A stretch of 16,480 bases of DNA from Candidatus Neomicrothrix sp. UBA7388 (GCA_002470695.1 DKNM01000064.1:1-16480); one strand, 5' to 3'. Counted from the first letter of the stretch, positions 6,607 through 14,231 are shown. The notes: a model not told the origin generated them from the letters alone. A program made the numbers and translations.

Positions 6607-7487
6607 GAGTTGTTGAACAATTCGTAAACGACGGGTGAATAGAGGTGGCCCATGCCTTGATCGACTATTCGTTGGAAGCGGTCTCTGGTTAACCTAGCTC
6701 CCTCCGTTTCGACACCTACATCCTGGGCGAGCGCAAGCGCGTAGTCGAGGTCCTTAACCGAATAACTAATGGGGAATTGGTCCGTTGGGTACTCACCGCT
6801 GGTCATAAAGGTTCCGTGACGCCGTAAAGCAAAACTGTCTGCGGAGCCCTGGCCTAAAAGCTCGAAAACACGCTCTCGGTCAACACCAGCGCGAGTTGCT
6901 ACGGCCATTGCCTCTGCTAAGGCCGACACATTTTCGAATAAAACCATGTTGTTCATTAGTTTCATTACGGTTCCGGTTCCGACAGGTCCACAGTATGCAA
7001 CATCGGTGGCCATATGCCTCAACCAAGGCTCGATGCGGCTGAAGATTTCCTCGTCTCCGCCAACGGTAACCGACAAGGTTCCGGCTATGGCATTCGGCAC
7101 GCCTCGCGCAACGGGAGCATCAGCAAAGCTCGCGCCTTTAGCTTTCAGAGCAGATGCAACAGCGCGGCTTGCACTCACAGTAGTAGTAGTGCAGTCAACG
7201 ATAACCTGGCCTTCTCGTACTGAATTGACGATGCCTTCCTCGCCGAGACAGACAGATAACATCTCCTGCTCTCCTGGTACGCAAATAAAGACCAAATCCG
7301 CTTCGGTTGCCTGCTCGATACTTTGAACGGCATGCGCGCCTTTGGTGACGGCGGCCTCGACAGCGGCCGACTTCAGGTCGTACGCCATTACCGGGACAGG
7401 GGACTTCAGGCTCAGATTTGCGCACATTGGAGCACCCATCGCTCCGAGCCCGATGAATGAGACAGACTTAAATACCGGATCGGTCAT
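6603..7487 (-). CDS. beta-hydroxyacid dehydrogenase (3-hydroxyisobutyrate dehydrogenase family)
   Basis: The 294-residue protein oxidises a beta-hydroxyacid, or reduces the semialdehyde, with NAD(P). The Rossmann motif FIGLGAMGAPMCANL is at 11-25, the VDCTTTTVSASR segment at 97-108, the substrate loop DAPVARGVPNAIAGTL at 123-138, and the catalytic Lys176 and Asn180 lie in GTGTVMKLMNN. The substrate loop is the usual DAPVSGG with ARG instead, so the true substrate may differ from 3-hydroxyisobutyrate. It is the first gene of the minus-strand operon, overlapping the acyl-CoA dehydrogenase homologue by four bases. Its ATG is at the edge of the 249-base divergent region shared with the monooxygenase. 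No Shine-Dalgarno is visible; a small hairpin lies seven bases upstream. Confidence 0.94.
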   Translation of the reverse strand: MTDPVFKSVSFIGLGAMGAPMCANLSLKSPVPVMAYDLKSAAVEAAVTKGAHAVQSIEQATEADLVFICVPGEQEMLSVCLGEEGIVNSVREGQVIVDCTTTTVSASRAVASALKAKGASFADAPVARGVPNAIAGTLSVTVGGDEEIFSRIEPWLRHMATDVAYCGPVGTGTVMKLMNNMVLFENVSALAEAMAVATRAGVDRERVFELLGQGSADSFALRRHGTFMTSGEYPTDQFPISYSVKDLDYALALAQDVGVETEGARLTRDRFQRIVDQGMGHLYSPVVYELFNNS

Positions 7488-7493
7488 GAGGCG

Positions 7494-7510
7494 AGTCTCT
7501 CACAGAGATT
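7494..7510. repeat. seven-base hairpin upstream of the beta-hydroxyacid dehydrogenase
   Basis: AGTCTCT at 7494-7500 can pair with AGAGATT at 7504-7510 across a three-base loop (one G-T pair as read). It lies seven bases before the minus-strand start at 7487, so it would be in the 5' leader or act as an operator half. Confidence 0.35.
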
Positions 7511-7525
7511 CTTTGTTGCTGCTAA

Positions 7526-7535
7526 TTCGGCCGAA
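7526..7535. promoter_or_regulatory. perfect palindrome TTCGGCCGAA in divergent promoter region
   Basis: TTCGGCCGAA is a perfect 10-bp palindrome, flanked by GCT on the left and AGC on the right. It lies 39 bases upstream of the minus-strand dehydrogenase and about 200 upstream of the monooxygenase. A palindrome in a divergent region is what a TetR- or MarR-type repressor site would look like, but no regulator gene is visible here. Confidence 0.4.
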
Positions 7536-7662
7536 AAGCAAGACCTAGTTCAAATGGGCTTATCGGGTCGCCGCAGCTTTGAAATGTGACCGTCTAGTCA
7601 GCGAACTTCTTTGTTTGAAAAGGGCCGAGAAATACCCTTGAGTAAATTGCATCTAAGAAAGC

Positions 7663-7669
7663 GAAGAGG
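7663..7669 (+). promoter_or_regulatory. Shine-Dalgarno of possible leader peptide
   Basis: GAAGAGG is one mismatch from a strong ribosome binding site and lies five bases before an ATG at 7675 that opens a 19-codon frame. The downstream monooxygenase ATG itself has only AGGT at eight bases. Confidence 0.4.
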
Positions 7670-7674
7670 CCTGC

Positions 7675-7734
7675 ATGCTCACGCACGTAAGCGATATCTT
7701 AAGTTGTTACGACCTACGAAACCTAGGTATTTGA
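7675..7734 (+). CDS. possible leader peptide before the monooxygenase
   Basis: A 19-codon frame, MLTHVSDILSCYDLRNLGI, begins five bases after GAAGAGG and ends with TGA at 7732-7734, two bases before the monooxygenase ATG at 7737. The arrangement would let ribosomes that load at the stronger upstream site re-initiate on the monooxygenase, whose own binding site is weak. The peptide shows no run of a single amino acid, so classic attenuation is not indicated. Coding is not proven: 19 codons can stay open by chance, and only the binding site and the placement of the stop argue for it. Confidence 0.3.
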   Translation: MLTHVSDILSCYDLRNLGI

Positions 7735-7736
7735 AT

Positions 7737-9656
7737 ATGACTGAAACGCCCGAAGACCAAGTATTTGCTGACGCAATTGAGGTTGCGAACATACCAACAT
7801 TGCTAATGGTTCTGGTTCAACTGACGGGAGAGCTCCACTGGTTGGAAGAACCATACATGCCGAAACGTCAAGCTGGCCTTGGTGACAATGACTCTGGCGG
7901 TCTGGAGGAACGGCACCAAAAAGAAGTGCGGGAGGCAGCACTTGAAGCCATCCTTTCATGGCGAAACGGTCGGCCAGTAGCGTTACCGGAACCCGATGAA
8001 GACCTCATAGTGCGCATGCTCAGCGTCTCAATGGCTGAGCCGGTCCCTTCTGAATATGGTCAATTTACGGCTGCTCAGTTGGGTCAAGTCAAATTTCTGG
8101 ATCATGAGAAAGTTACGACACCAGCCGGCTTCAAGGTTCTGGTCATCGGTGCGGGAGTTTCAGGGTTGTGTGCTGCGATTAATTTGCAGATGCTTGGTAT
8201 CGACTTCCAGGTAGTCGAGCGGAATAAAACAGTTGGAGGTGTTTGGTGGGAGAATAGGTACCCGGGTGCAGGCGTGGATACTCCTAACCATCTCTATTCC
8301 TACTCCTTTGCACCTCATGACTGGGAAAAGTATTTCTGCCTACGAGATGAGTTACATGGGTACCTTGAGGAGGTTTGCGATCAATTTGACGTGCGTGATT
8401 CCATCCATTTCGAAACGAACGTCGAGCGCATTGAGTACCAAGCAACTTCCCAAACTTGGCTAGCGACTTTGCAGCTCGCCGATGGATCGAAAGAACACGT
8501 GGAAGCCAACGTAGTGATCAGCGCCGCAGGGATATTCAACCCGCCGGTCATGCCGCAAATAGAAGGTCTTGACAAGTGGGAGGGCGAAAAGTGGCACACA
8601 GCTCGGTGGCCTGAAAGTGCCGACCTCACCGGCAAGCACGTCGCCATCATTGGCAACGGCGCCAGCTGTATGCAGATTGCGCCTGAAATTCAAGACGATG
8701 TAGCTTCGCTTACTATTTTCCAAAAATCCGTGCACTGGGCAGCTCCGTTCGAGCAATTTCGAAAGGAGGTACCTGATCCGCTTCGCTTCCTTTTGAAGGA
8801 GGTTCCGTTGTATCGAAACTGGTATCGCGTCCGATTGGGCTGGACCTTTAACGACAGGATTCATACGGCGCTTCAAAAAGATCCGGCCTGGGAGCATCCT
8901 GACCGATCGCTAAATGCTCAAAATGATGCGCACAGGGCTTACTTCACGGACTATGTGATAGCTGAGCTCGGTGATAAGGCTGACGAACTTCTCGATCGTG
9001 TGCTACCCACCTATCCGCCTTTCGGTAAACGGATGCTCATGGATAATGGCTGGTACAGGATGCTCCGCAACCCGAAAGTCGAATTAGTTGATGAGCATGT
9101 CGCCGAAATAGCGGGTAATTCGCTGCGCACAAGAGATGGTGTCGAATATGAAGCAGATACTTTGCTGTTGGCGACTGGCTTCGACGTTTTGAACTTCATA
9201 ACCACCTACGAAGCCATAGGGCGCTCTGGAGCGTCGCTCAGTGAGAGGTGGGAAGATGACAATGCGAAAGCCTATTTGGGTACCGTTATCCCTGACTTTC
9301 CTAACTTTTTTACCCTTTATGGCCCCAATCTCCAGCCAGGTCATGGCGGAAGCCTCATTTTCGTAGTCGAAATGCAGGTTCGATACATAATGGATGTAAT
9401 CCAAAAGATGCTCGACCAAAATGTTGGGGCTGTTGAAATCCGTCAGGATGTTCACGATGGGTATAACGAAGACGTCGATAACGCCCATGAAAAAATGGTT
9501 TGGACCCATCCGGGCATGACGTCGTATTACCGAAACGAGAGGGGCAGAATCGTTGTCAACTCGCCTTGGCGAAACGTTGATTTCTACCAGATGACTCGCG
9601 AAGCTCTTCTTGAGGAATACGTCACTGAATCTGCTGGGGAGCTAATAGCTGATTAA
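7737..9656 (+). CDS. Baeyer-Villiger monooxygenase, 4-hydroxyacetophenone monooxygenase type
   Basis: The 639-residue product is a type I Baeyer-Villiger monooxygenase using FAD and NADPH to insert oxygen beside a ketone, giving an ester. An N-terminal extension of about 130 residues precedes the FAD motif VIGAGVSG (near 136-143). Then come GGVWWENRYPGAGVDTP, the fingerprint WEGEKWHTARWP (281-292, the first Phe replaced by Trp), the second Rossmann motif IIGNGASC, a KR pair with Arg432 as the likely catalytic Arg, and LLLATGFD. The C-terminal GPNLQPGHGGSLIFVVEMQVRYI resembles 4-hydroxyacetophenone monooxygenase, about 640 residues and with the same extension. That length supports ATG 7737 over the TTG at 7611, which would add 42 basic residues unlike the family. 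It is divergent from the dehydrogenase operon. The native ketone is unknown. Its TAA overlaps the threonine aldolase stop. Confidence 0.94.
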   Translation: MTETPEDQVFADAIEVANIPTLLMVLVQLTGELHWLEEPYMPKRQAGLGDNDSGGLEERHQKEVREAALEAILSWRNGRPVALPEPDEDLIVRMLSVSMAEPVPSEYGQFTAAQLGQVKFLDHEKVTTPAGFKVLVIGAGVSGLCAAINLQMLGIDFQVVERNKTVGGVWWENRYPGAGVDTPNHLYSYSFAPHDWEKYFCLRDELHGYLEEVCDQFDVRDSIHFETNVERIEYQATSQTWLATLQLADGSKEHVEANVVISAAGIFNPPVMPQIEGLDKWEGEKWHTARWPESADLTGKHVAIIGNGASCMQIAPEIQDDVASLTIFQKSVHWAAPFEQFRKEVPDPLRFLLKEVPLYRNWYRVRLGWTFNDRIHTALQKDPAWEHPDRSLNAQNDAHRAYFTDYVIAELGDKADELLDRVLPTYPPFGKRMLMDNGWYRMLRNPKVELVDEHVAEIAGNSLRTRDGVEYEADTLLLATGFDVLNFITTYEAIGRSGASLSERWEDDNAKAYLGTVIPDFPNFFTLYGPNLQPGHGGSLIFVVEMQVRYIMDVIQKMLDQNVGAVEIRQDVHDGYNEDVDNAHEKMVWTHPGMTSYYRNERGRIVVNSPWRNVDFYQMTREALLEEYVTESAGELIAD

Positions 9657-10657
9657 CTATTCAATTCGAGGTTTACTGCAGTCACCACGGTAGCGATGTC
9701 TTCCTTATCGATGCCGAGGTGTAAAACCATGCGGCTGTGATTGCCGGCCCAACGAGTATTGATCCCATGTTTTGCTAATCGTTCCTCTAAGTTGTCTGAA
9801 CCTTGGGGCACCGTAACAAAGACCATATTCGTGTTTTGTGCGTCCACGCTGACGCCTTCGACTGTTGCTAATCCTTCGGCGAGGAGCCTCGCATTTTCAT
9901 GGTCGATCGCTAGGCGATCGATATGGTTTTCTAGCGCGTGCATACCCGCAGCTGCGATCAGGCCTACCTGACGCATCGCGCCCCCCAGCATCTTTCTCCA
10001 TTTTCTGGCTTCTGCAATCAAGCTGGTAGGTCCGACGAGAATGGAGCCAACTGGCGCGCCGAGTCCTTTAGATAGACACACTGAAACCGTATCGAAAGGC
10101 TCGGCTATCGCCGAAGGTGCGACGCGTAAAGCCACTGCGGCGTTCCAAAGTCGCGCTCCATCAAGGTGGTAGCCCAAATTGTGTTGTCGAGCTACCTTCT
10201 CTCCCTCGCTTAGCTCAGTTAGGCCAATGACTTTTCCATCAGTTGTGTTCTCGATGCAAAGCAAACGTGTTCGAGCAAAGTGGGCATCATCAGGCTTAAT
10301 TGAAGATTCTGCTGCCTTGAGATCCAACATCCCGGTGGCAGACATCGGAACGGTCTGGGGTTGAATGCTTCCAAGAACTGCCGCGCCTCCCCCTTCATAC
10401 ATATAAGTGTGGGCGCGATCCCCGACGAGGTATTCATCGCCGCGTTGACAGTGCGCCATTAGTGCGCAGAGATTGGACTGTGTGCCTGATGAAACGAATA
10501 CGGCAGCCTCCTTGCCTAAGAGGTGCGCAGCGTACTCCTCGAGTCCCAAAACGCTGGGGTCATCTCGGAAAACATCGTCGCCTACCTTCGCATTAGCTAT
10601 TACCTGACGCATCGCTTCGGTCGGCTGAGAAACGGTGTCAGATCTCAAATCGATCAT
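9653..10657 (-). CDS. ltaE: low-specificity L-threonine aldolase
   Basis: From ATG 10657 the product is 334 residues, as in E. coli LtaE (333). It is a PLP enzyme that splits threonine or allo-threonine into glycine and acetaldehyde, and related beta-hydroxy amino acids. MIDLRSDTVSQPTEAMR opens it in the standard way, with VGDDVFRDDPSV next. VGDRAHTYMYEGGG carries the PLP-stacking His83, HLDGARLWNAA the pyridine-contact Asp, and SVCLSKGLGAPVGS the Schiff-base Lys197; these numbers match E. coli. GGAMRQVG is also typical. The frame extends 19 codons upstream to 10714, but that part is unlike the family and is not used. The last four bases, TTAA, also hold the stop of the convergent monooxygenase. 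A promoter presumably lies in 10658-10834; I could not pick convincing elements. Confidence 0.95.
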   Translation of the reverse strand: MIDLRSDTVSQPTEAMRQVIANAKVGDDVFRDDPSVLGLEEYAAHLLGKEAAVFVSSGTQSNLCALMAHCQRGDEYLVGDRAHTYMYEGGGAAVLGSIQPQTVPMSATGMLDLKAAESSIKPDDAHFARTRLLCIENTTDGKVIGLTELSEGEKVARQHNLGYHLDGARLWNAAVALRVAPSAIAEPFDTVSVCLSKGLGAPVGSILVGPTSLIAEARKWRKMLGGAMRQVGLIAAAGMHALENHIDRLAIDHENARLLAEGLATVEGVSVDAQNTNMVFVTVPQGSDNLEERLAKHGINTRWAGNHSRMVLHLGIDKEDIATVVTAVNLELNS

Positions 10658-10834
10658 GTTATTAATTTGCCACGTTAAGCCGCCCCGAGCATAGCTACGG
10701 CAAATGAAAGCCATATAAGACAGTCAAATTTATCGAAGTTTGACCAGCCAAAGCCCTTAGCGGCTCAGTGTTCTGTATCGCCAAAGGATAAGTCTGATAC
10801 TGCTGCGGATATTTAAAAGTCTGTTTTTAGGCGA
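10658..10834. other. 177-base gap between threonine aldolase and carboxyltransferase
   Basis: The gap lies upstream of the minus-strand threonine aldolase and downstream of the carboxyltransferase. It is AT-richer than the surrounding genes. I find no tRNA, no frame over 20 codons and no strong hairpin followed by a T-run. A weak GCC/GGC pairing sits in CCCTTAGCGGCTC near 10756-10768. It probably holds the ltaE promoter. Confidence 0.4.
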
Positions 10835-12436
10835 TCATGGCCGCACTGCACTTTTATTTCTTTGAGCTAGTTCTCGAAGTTTAGGTTGAGCCAGATTCAC
10901 AAACCTGCACGCTAACGATCTGGTCTCCCTCGGGTCGATGAGGTCTATGACATCGCCCCGATGGGCAGCACGAAATGGAGACCGAAGCCGGAGTAATCGT
11001 TCCTCGATCGCCAGTCGATGCGCTTCAGGGTCTTCGGCAGCTTCGATTTCGCGTCGGTAAGCGGCAGCCACTCCTCCCTCGATTGGTATCCCACCCCATT
11101 CCCCTGAGGGCCAACCAAACCTTAAGTTCAGACTATTTGGAAGTCCTATCGAATTAGGGGCATCGGCGGCAACGCCGTAACTCTTGCGAACCATGAATTC
11201 AATTTTGGGAACTTGACATTCAGCTGAGGCAATAAGTGCCCGGGCGCCCCTTCTCATGGTGGCAATTTGTTCTGCGTGTGACCCCAGCATAAAGCCAGGC
11301 ATATCCAGGAAAATTAATAGGGGAAGGTTGAACGTGTCGCATAAATCAACGAAGTGCGTGTACTTGTCAGCAGCGTTGCCGTCCATTGCGCCTGCTTTAC
11401 TGAGGGGGTCGCTTCCGATAACTCCGACTGACCAACCGTCCAAGCGAGCAAAGCCTGTGATGAGACCGCTTGCGTAAAGCTTGCGCATCTCAAAGAATTC
11501 GCCATTGTCAACCACGTGTTGGATTAAAGAGCGAGCGTTGTACCCCTGGCGGCGATTGGTTGGCACGAAATCCAATAGTTCCTGTGGACGGCGCTCAGGG
11601 TCATCTCCGGTTTCAACGCGTGGCGCAACCTCTCGAACAGTATTTGGCAAATACGAGAGAAATTCTTTGATTTGTTGAAAGGCATCATCCTCGTCTTCTG
11701 CAACGTTGTCTATCTGGCCGCTCTCTACCACGTGCATGCGCCACCCGCCGAGTTCCTCTTTGGAGAGTTTCTCGCCGATCGCTCTTTCCACAACCGGTGG
11801 TCCGGACGGAAAAATTTGGGACTTTTCTTTCACCATCACAGTGAAGTGCGACAGGAGAGCTGCAGCGGCTGGCCACCCGGCGACTGATCCCAGAATCGCA
11901 CTAGCTACGGGGACGTTGCGAAGCAATTCAACACCTTCGTACCACAGGTCTCCCTGAGGGAGACCCATGTGGCCGTCTTGCTCGTCCTGTTTGGATGAGT
12001 GACCGACGCCTTCTCTTAGCTGAACGTACGGAATCCCGTAGGTCAACGCGAGGGGTTGAGCGAAATGATGTGGAATCTTAAAGACGTCGTGTGGACTCCC
12101 ACCAGACAGCGTGAAATCGTCTCCACCGACAGATACGGGTCGACCGGAGATTTCGCCTAACCCCATTACGTATCCGCCAGGTGAGAAGCTGGTCAGGTTC
12201 CCCTCGGAGTCGTAGTCAGCCGCTCCAACAAGGTGTCCCATTTCGAGAAATGATCCGGGATCACAGAACTTCTCCATCCGTTCACGAACCGTGTACCGAC
12301 CAGCCTCGTGCTGTCGCTGCACACGATCAGCCCCACCCATTTCGTCGGCTAAGGCTTTCACGTAGGCGATGTCTTCAACTGCTTTGGCCCACTCCATCCC
12401 GGGCTTCCAGAATTCTCGATCCGGATCAATTGGCAT
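10835..12436 (-). CDS. acyl-CoA carboxylase carboxyltransferase (beta) subunit
   Basis: The 533-residue protein is a complete carboxyltransferase with two crotonase-like domains, the beta subunit of a biotin-dependent acyl-CoA carboxylase. The N-terminal half has GGADRVQRQHEAGRYTVRER, GGDDFTLSGGSPHD and GSVAGWPAAAALLSHFTVMV. The C-terminal half has NARSLIQHVVDNGEFFEM, DPLSKAGAMDGNAADKYTHF and PLLIFLDMPGFMLGSHAEQ, followed by MRRGARALIASAECQVPKIE. It transfers carboxylate from biotin to an acyl-CoA. No biotin carboxylase or biotin carrier gene is visible, so the partner must be encoded elsewhere. The first oxyanion region reads AGWPAA rather than AGGA, pointing to a less common subfamily; the acyl substrate is unknown. 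Its ATG shares a base with the TAA of the amidohydrolase (TAATG), so translation of the pair is coupled. Confidence 0.94.
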   Translation of the reverse strand: MPIDPDREFWKPGMEWAKAVEDIAYVKALADEMGGADRVQRQHEAGRYTVRERMEKFCDPGSFLEMGHLVGAADYDSEGNLTSFSPGGYVMGLGEISGRPVSVGGDDFTLSGGSPHDVFKIPHHFAQPLALTYGIPYVQLREGVGHSSKQDEQDGHMGLPQGDLWYEGVELLRNVPVASAILGSVAGWPAAAALLSHFTVMVKEKSQIFPSGPPVVERAIGEKLSKEELGGWRMHVVESGQIDNVAEDEDDAFQQIKEFLSYLPNTVREVAPRVETGDDPERRPQELLDFVPTNRRQGYNARSLIQHVVDNGEFFEMRKLYASGLITGFARLDGWSVGVIGSDPLSKAGAMDGNAADKYTHFVDLCDTFNLPLLIFLDMPGFMLGSHAEQIATMRRGARALIASAECQVPKIEFMVRKSYGVAADAPNSIGLPNSLNLRFGWPSGEWGGIPIEGGVAAAYRREIEAAEDPEAHRLAIEERLLRLRSPFRAAHRGDVIDLIDPRETRSLACRFVNLAQPKLRELAQRNKSAVRP

Positions 12437-14112
12437 TAGCTAGCTTTTCCTTTCCGGAGGAGCTTTCCAGGTAGGGCGGAGTCGGGCGATACGGTGTCTT
12501 GACCCTCCTGTCGGATTACGGTTCCGTTAACGACGACAGCATCGATACCCTTTGCGTCCGATATCAGGCGATCTGCACCTGCCGGCAGGTCGTATACCCG
12601 ACGCTTACCCTCGTGCCCGACGTTTTCTAAATCAAAAACCACCACGTCTGCCCAACCGCCCTCATTAAGCGTTCCTCGATCTTCGATACCGAAAATTTGT
12701 GCTGGACGTTGGGTAAGCATGTGCACTGCTTCTTCGATTTCGAAGCTTTTTCGTTCTCGCACAAAAGTCGACAGAAACTCAGTCGAATATTTGGCGTCGC
12801 ACAGCTGGCTTGCATGAGCACCGGCGTCTGAAAGACCGATCACGGTGGTTGGGTCGTGAAGGAGCTCATCAATTTCATCTCGGTCGTGATTGAGAACATC
12901 CTGCAGGATGCGCATGTCCAGGTCTGCGTCGAGCGCCATATCGAGCATTAGGTCAATCGGGTCTTGCCCGGCTTCATCGGCGAATTCTTGAACATTGCGG
13001 CCCTCCATCGATGGATCAGGTGGGAACCACGTTATTTCGGTTCGTGACCACCGATCACCAACCTTGCCGCCATTGCCAGCCTTCTCCTTAAACTTTTCTC
13101 GCCAGTCGGCATCTGCGTAAAAAGCCTTCCTGCCTTCGTGGTCACTCTTCGCTACAGGCTCAAAGAGCCGCATGCCTTCATAGATGAACGGAGCTTTCCA
13201 ACTCATCTCGAATTGAACGGGTTGCACCGCTACCTGCGGGAAAACAGGCACTCCTCGCGCTGCAAGCTCGTGAGCTTTCTCTACGTCTTTAAGATGGCTC
13301 CCCGGTCCCACGGCGCTAGCTAGAAGGGCTGTCCAACTTACGTTGGCGCCAGTGCTCTCGGCTACGCGAGCGAACTCTTCATGGCTCAGCCCCCTGCCTT
13401 GAGTCGCTTGCATAATGCCGCCCACGTCTCCTAGCGCTTGGGCTATCTCGATTATTTCTTCTGGTGTTGCAAGTCGGCTTGGTACGGGCCTTCCCTCGTA
13501 ACCAACGTGAGTGTTTGCACGACTTGTTGCGAAACCGAGAGCTCCGGCTTCTAGAGCTTCGGTAACTAGGCGCCTTTGCTGAGCGATTTCATCATCTGTC
13601 GCCTCGCGTTCCGTCGCCTCTTCACCCATTACGTACATTCGCAGGGCGGTGTGGCCGATCATCGCGGCCATATTTACGGCGCAACCATTACTGTCAAGAG
13701 CATCGAGGTACTGAGGGAAGGTTTCGAAACCCCAGTCTCCTAAGCCGGCGCGTAAGGCTTCAACGCTCATGCCCTCTACGTTTTCAAGAGTTCGCATGAT
13801 TAGATCGCGGTGCTCGGGACGTGTTGGAGAAACCGAGAAGCCGCAGTTGCCCATGACAATGGTCGTGACGCCGTGCCAAGGCGAACAACTTACGAGAGGA
13901 TCCCACAAAACCTGAGCGTCGTAATGAGTATGAATATCAACGAAACCCGGAGCAACAATCCGTCCGGCGGCATCAATAGTCCTGTCGGCGTCAGATAGGG
14001 CGTTGCCCAAGGCGACTATGCGGCCATCCTTTATGCCGACGTCACCGGAGTAGCGTGCTGCGCCGGTGCCATCAACGATTGTGCCGCCCGTAATTTTAAG
14101 GTCGTAAGACAT
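12436..14112 (-). CDS. D-aminoacylase-type amidohydrolase
   Basis: From ATG 14112 the product has 558 residues and is a metal-dependent amidohydrolase of the N-acyl-D-amino-acid deacylase group. Signatures are DIHTHYDAQ (His61, His63), VMGNCGFSVSP with Cys90 as the characteristic metal ligand, IGHTALRMYVMGEEA, GALGFATSRANTH, and GLSDAGAHASQ with catalytic Asp429. The C-terminal RGTLNEGGWADVVVFD belongs to the small beta domain. Such enzymes release D-amino acids from N-acyl forms, but many homologues act on other amides. The start is set by AGGGGG six bases upstream; the frame runs 58 codons further to 14286, but that stretch is not family-like and overlaps infA. The stop overlaps the carboxyltransferase start by one base, so the two likely act on a shared compound or its derivative. 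Confidence 0.94.
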   Translation of the reverse strand: MSYDLKITGGTIVDGTGAARYSGDVGIKDGRIVALGNALSDADRTIDAAGRIVAPGFVDIHTHYDAQVLWDPLVSCSPWHGVTTIVMGNCGFSVSPTRPEHRDLIMRTLENVEGMSVEALRAGLGDWGFETFPQYLDALDSNGCAVNMAAMIGHTALRMYVMGEEATEREATDDEIAQQRRLVTEALEAGALGFATSRANTHVGYEGRPVPSRLATPEEIIEIAQALGDVGGIMQATQGRGLSHEEFARVAESTGANVSWTALLASAVGPGSHLKDVEKAHELAARGVPVFPQVAVQPVQFEMSWKAPFIYEGMRLFEPVAKSDHEGRKAFYADADWREKFKEKAGNGGKVGDRWSRTEITWFPPDPSMEGRNVQEFADEAGQDPIDLMLDMALDADLDMRILQDVLNHDRDEIDELLHDPTTVIGLSDAGAHASQLCDAKYSTEFLSTFVRERKSFEIEEAVHMLTQRPAQIFGIEDRGTLNEGGWADVVVFDLENVGHEGKRRVYDLPAGADRLISDAKGIDAVVVNGTVIRQEGQDTVSPDSALPGKLLRKGKAS

Positions 14113-14118
14113 TTGGAT

Positions 14119-14124
14119 CCCCCT
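14119..14124 (-). promoter_or_regulatory. Shine-Dalgarno of the amidohydrolase
   Basis: On the minus strand AGGGGG lies six bases before the ATG at 14112. It fixes that codon as the start rather than the in-frame codon at 14286. Confidence 0.75.
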
Positions 14125-14147
14125 GTGTGGAACAGTTCTTAAAATAG

Positions 14148-14158
14148 TTCGATTCGAA
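14148..14158. repeat. inverted repeat TTCGA-T-TCGAA between amidohydrolase and infA
   Basis: TTCGA and TCGAA flank a single T, an odd-length palindrome in the 119-base divergent region between the amidohydrolase (minus) and infA (plus). It could be an operator. The text also resembles a tRNA T-loop, but there are no matching stems. Confidence 0.3.
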
Positions 14159-14217
14159 GGATCGTGCTCATTTCTAAGGTCGCGAGTTTGCTCGGGTAGA
14201 CTCTGGGACAAGCTAAC

Positions 14218-14224
14218 GAAGGGA
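14218..14224 (+). promoter_or_regulatory. Shine-Dalgarno of infA, supports TTG start
   Basis: GAAGGGA lies seven bases before TTG at 14232. No ATG or GTG is available at the expected N-terminus, so this site is the main evidence for the TTG start. Confidence 0.7.
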
Positions 14225-14231
14225 AATTGGT

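Noticed and set aside
7611..7736. A 42-residue basic N-terminal extension of the monooxygenase
   Set aside because: The Arg/Lys-rich stretch does not fit the family, and starting at 7737 gives about the usual 640-residue length.
8460..8897. A 145-codon minus-strand frame inside the monooxygenase
   Set aside because: It lies wholly antisense to a clear enzyme gene and its translation has no domain pattern; the open frame follows from the codon use of the sense strand.
9084..9509. A 141-codon minus-strand frame in the 3' part of the monooxygenase
   Set aside because: It is fully antisense to conserved coding sequence and has no recognisable motif.
10658..10714. A 19-residue N-terminal extension of the threonine aldolase
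   Set aside because: With the later ATG, the PLP lysine and His take the same numbers as in E. coli LtaE; the extension is not family-like.
14143..14160. T-loop-like text GTTCGATTCG suggesting a tRNA
   Set aside because: Flanking bases do not pair as a T-stem, and no acceptor, D or anticodon arm can be drawn around it.
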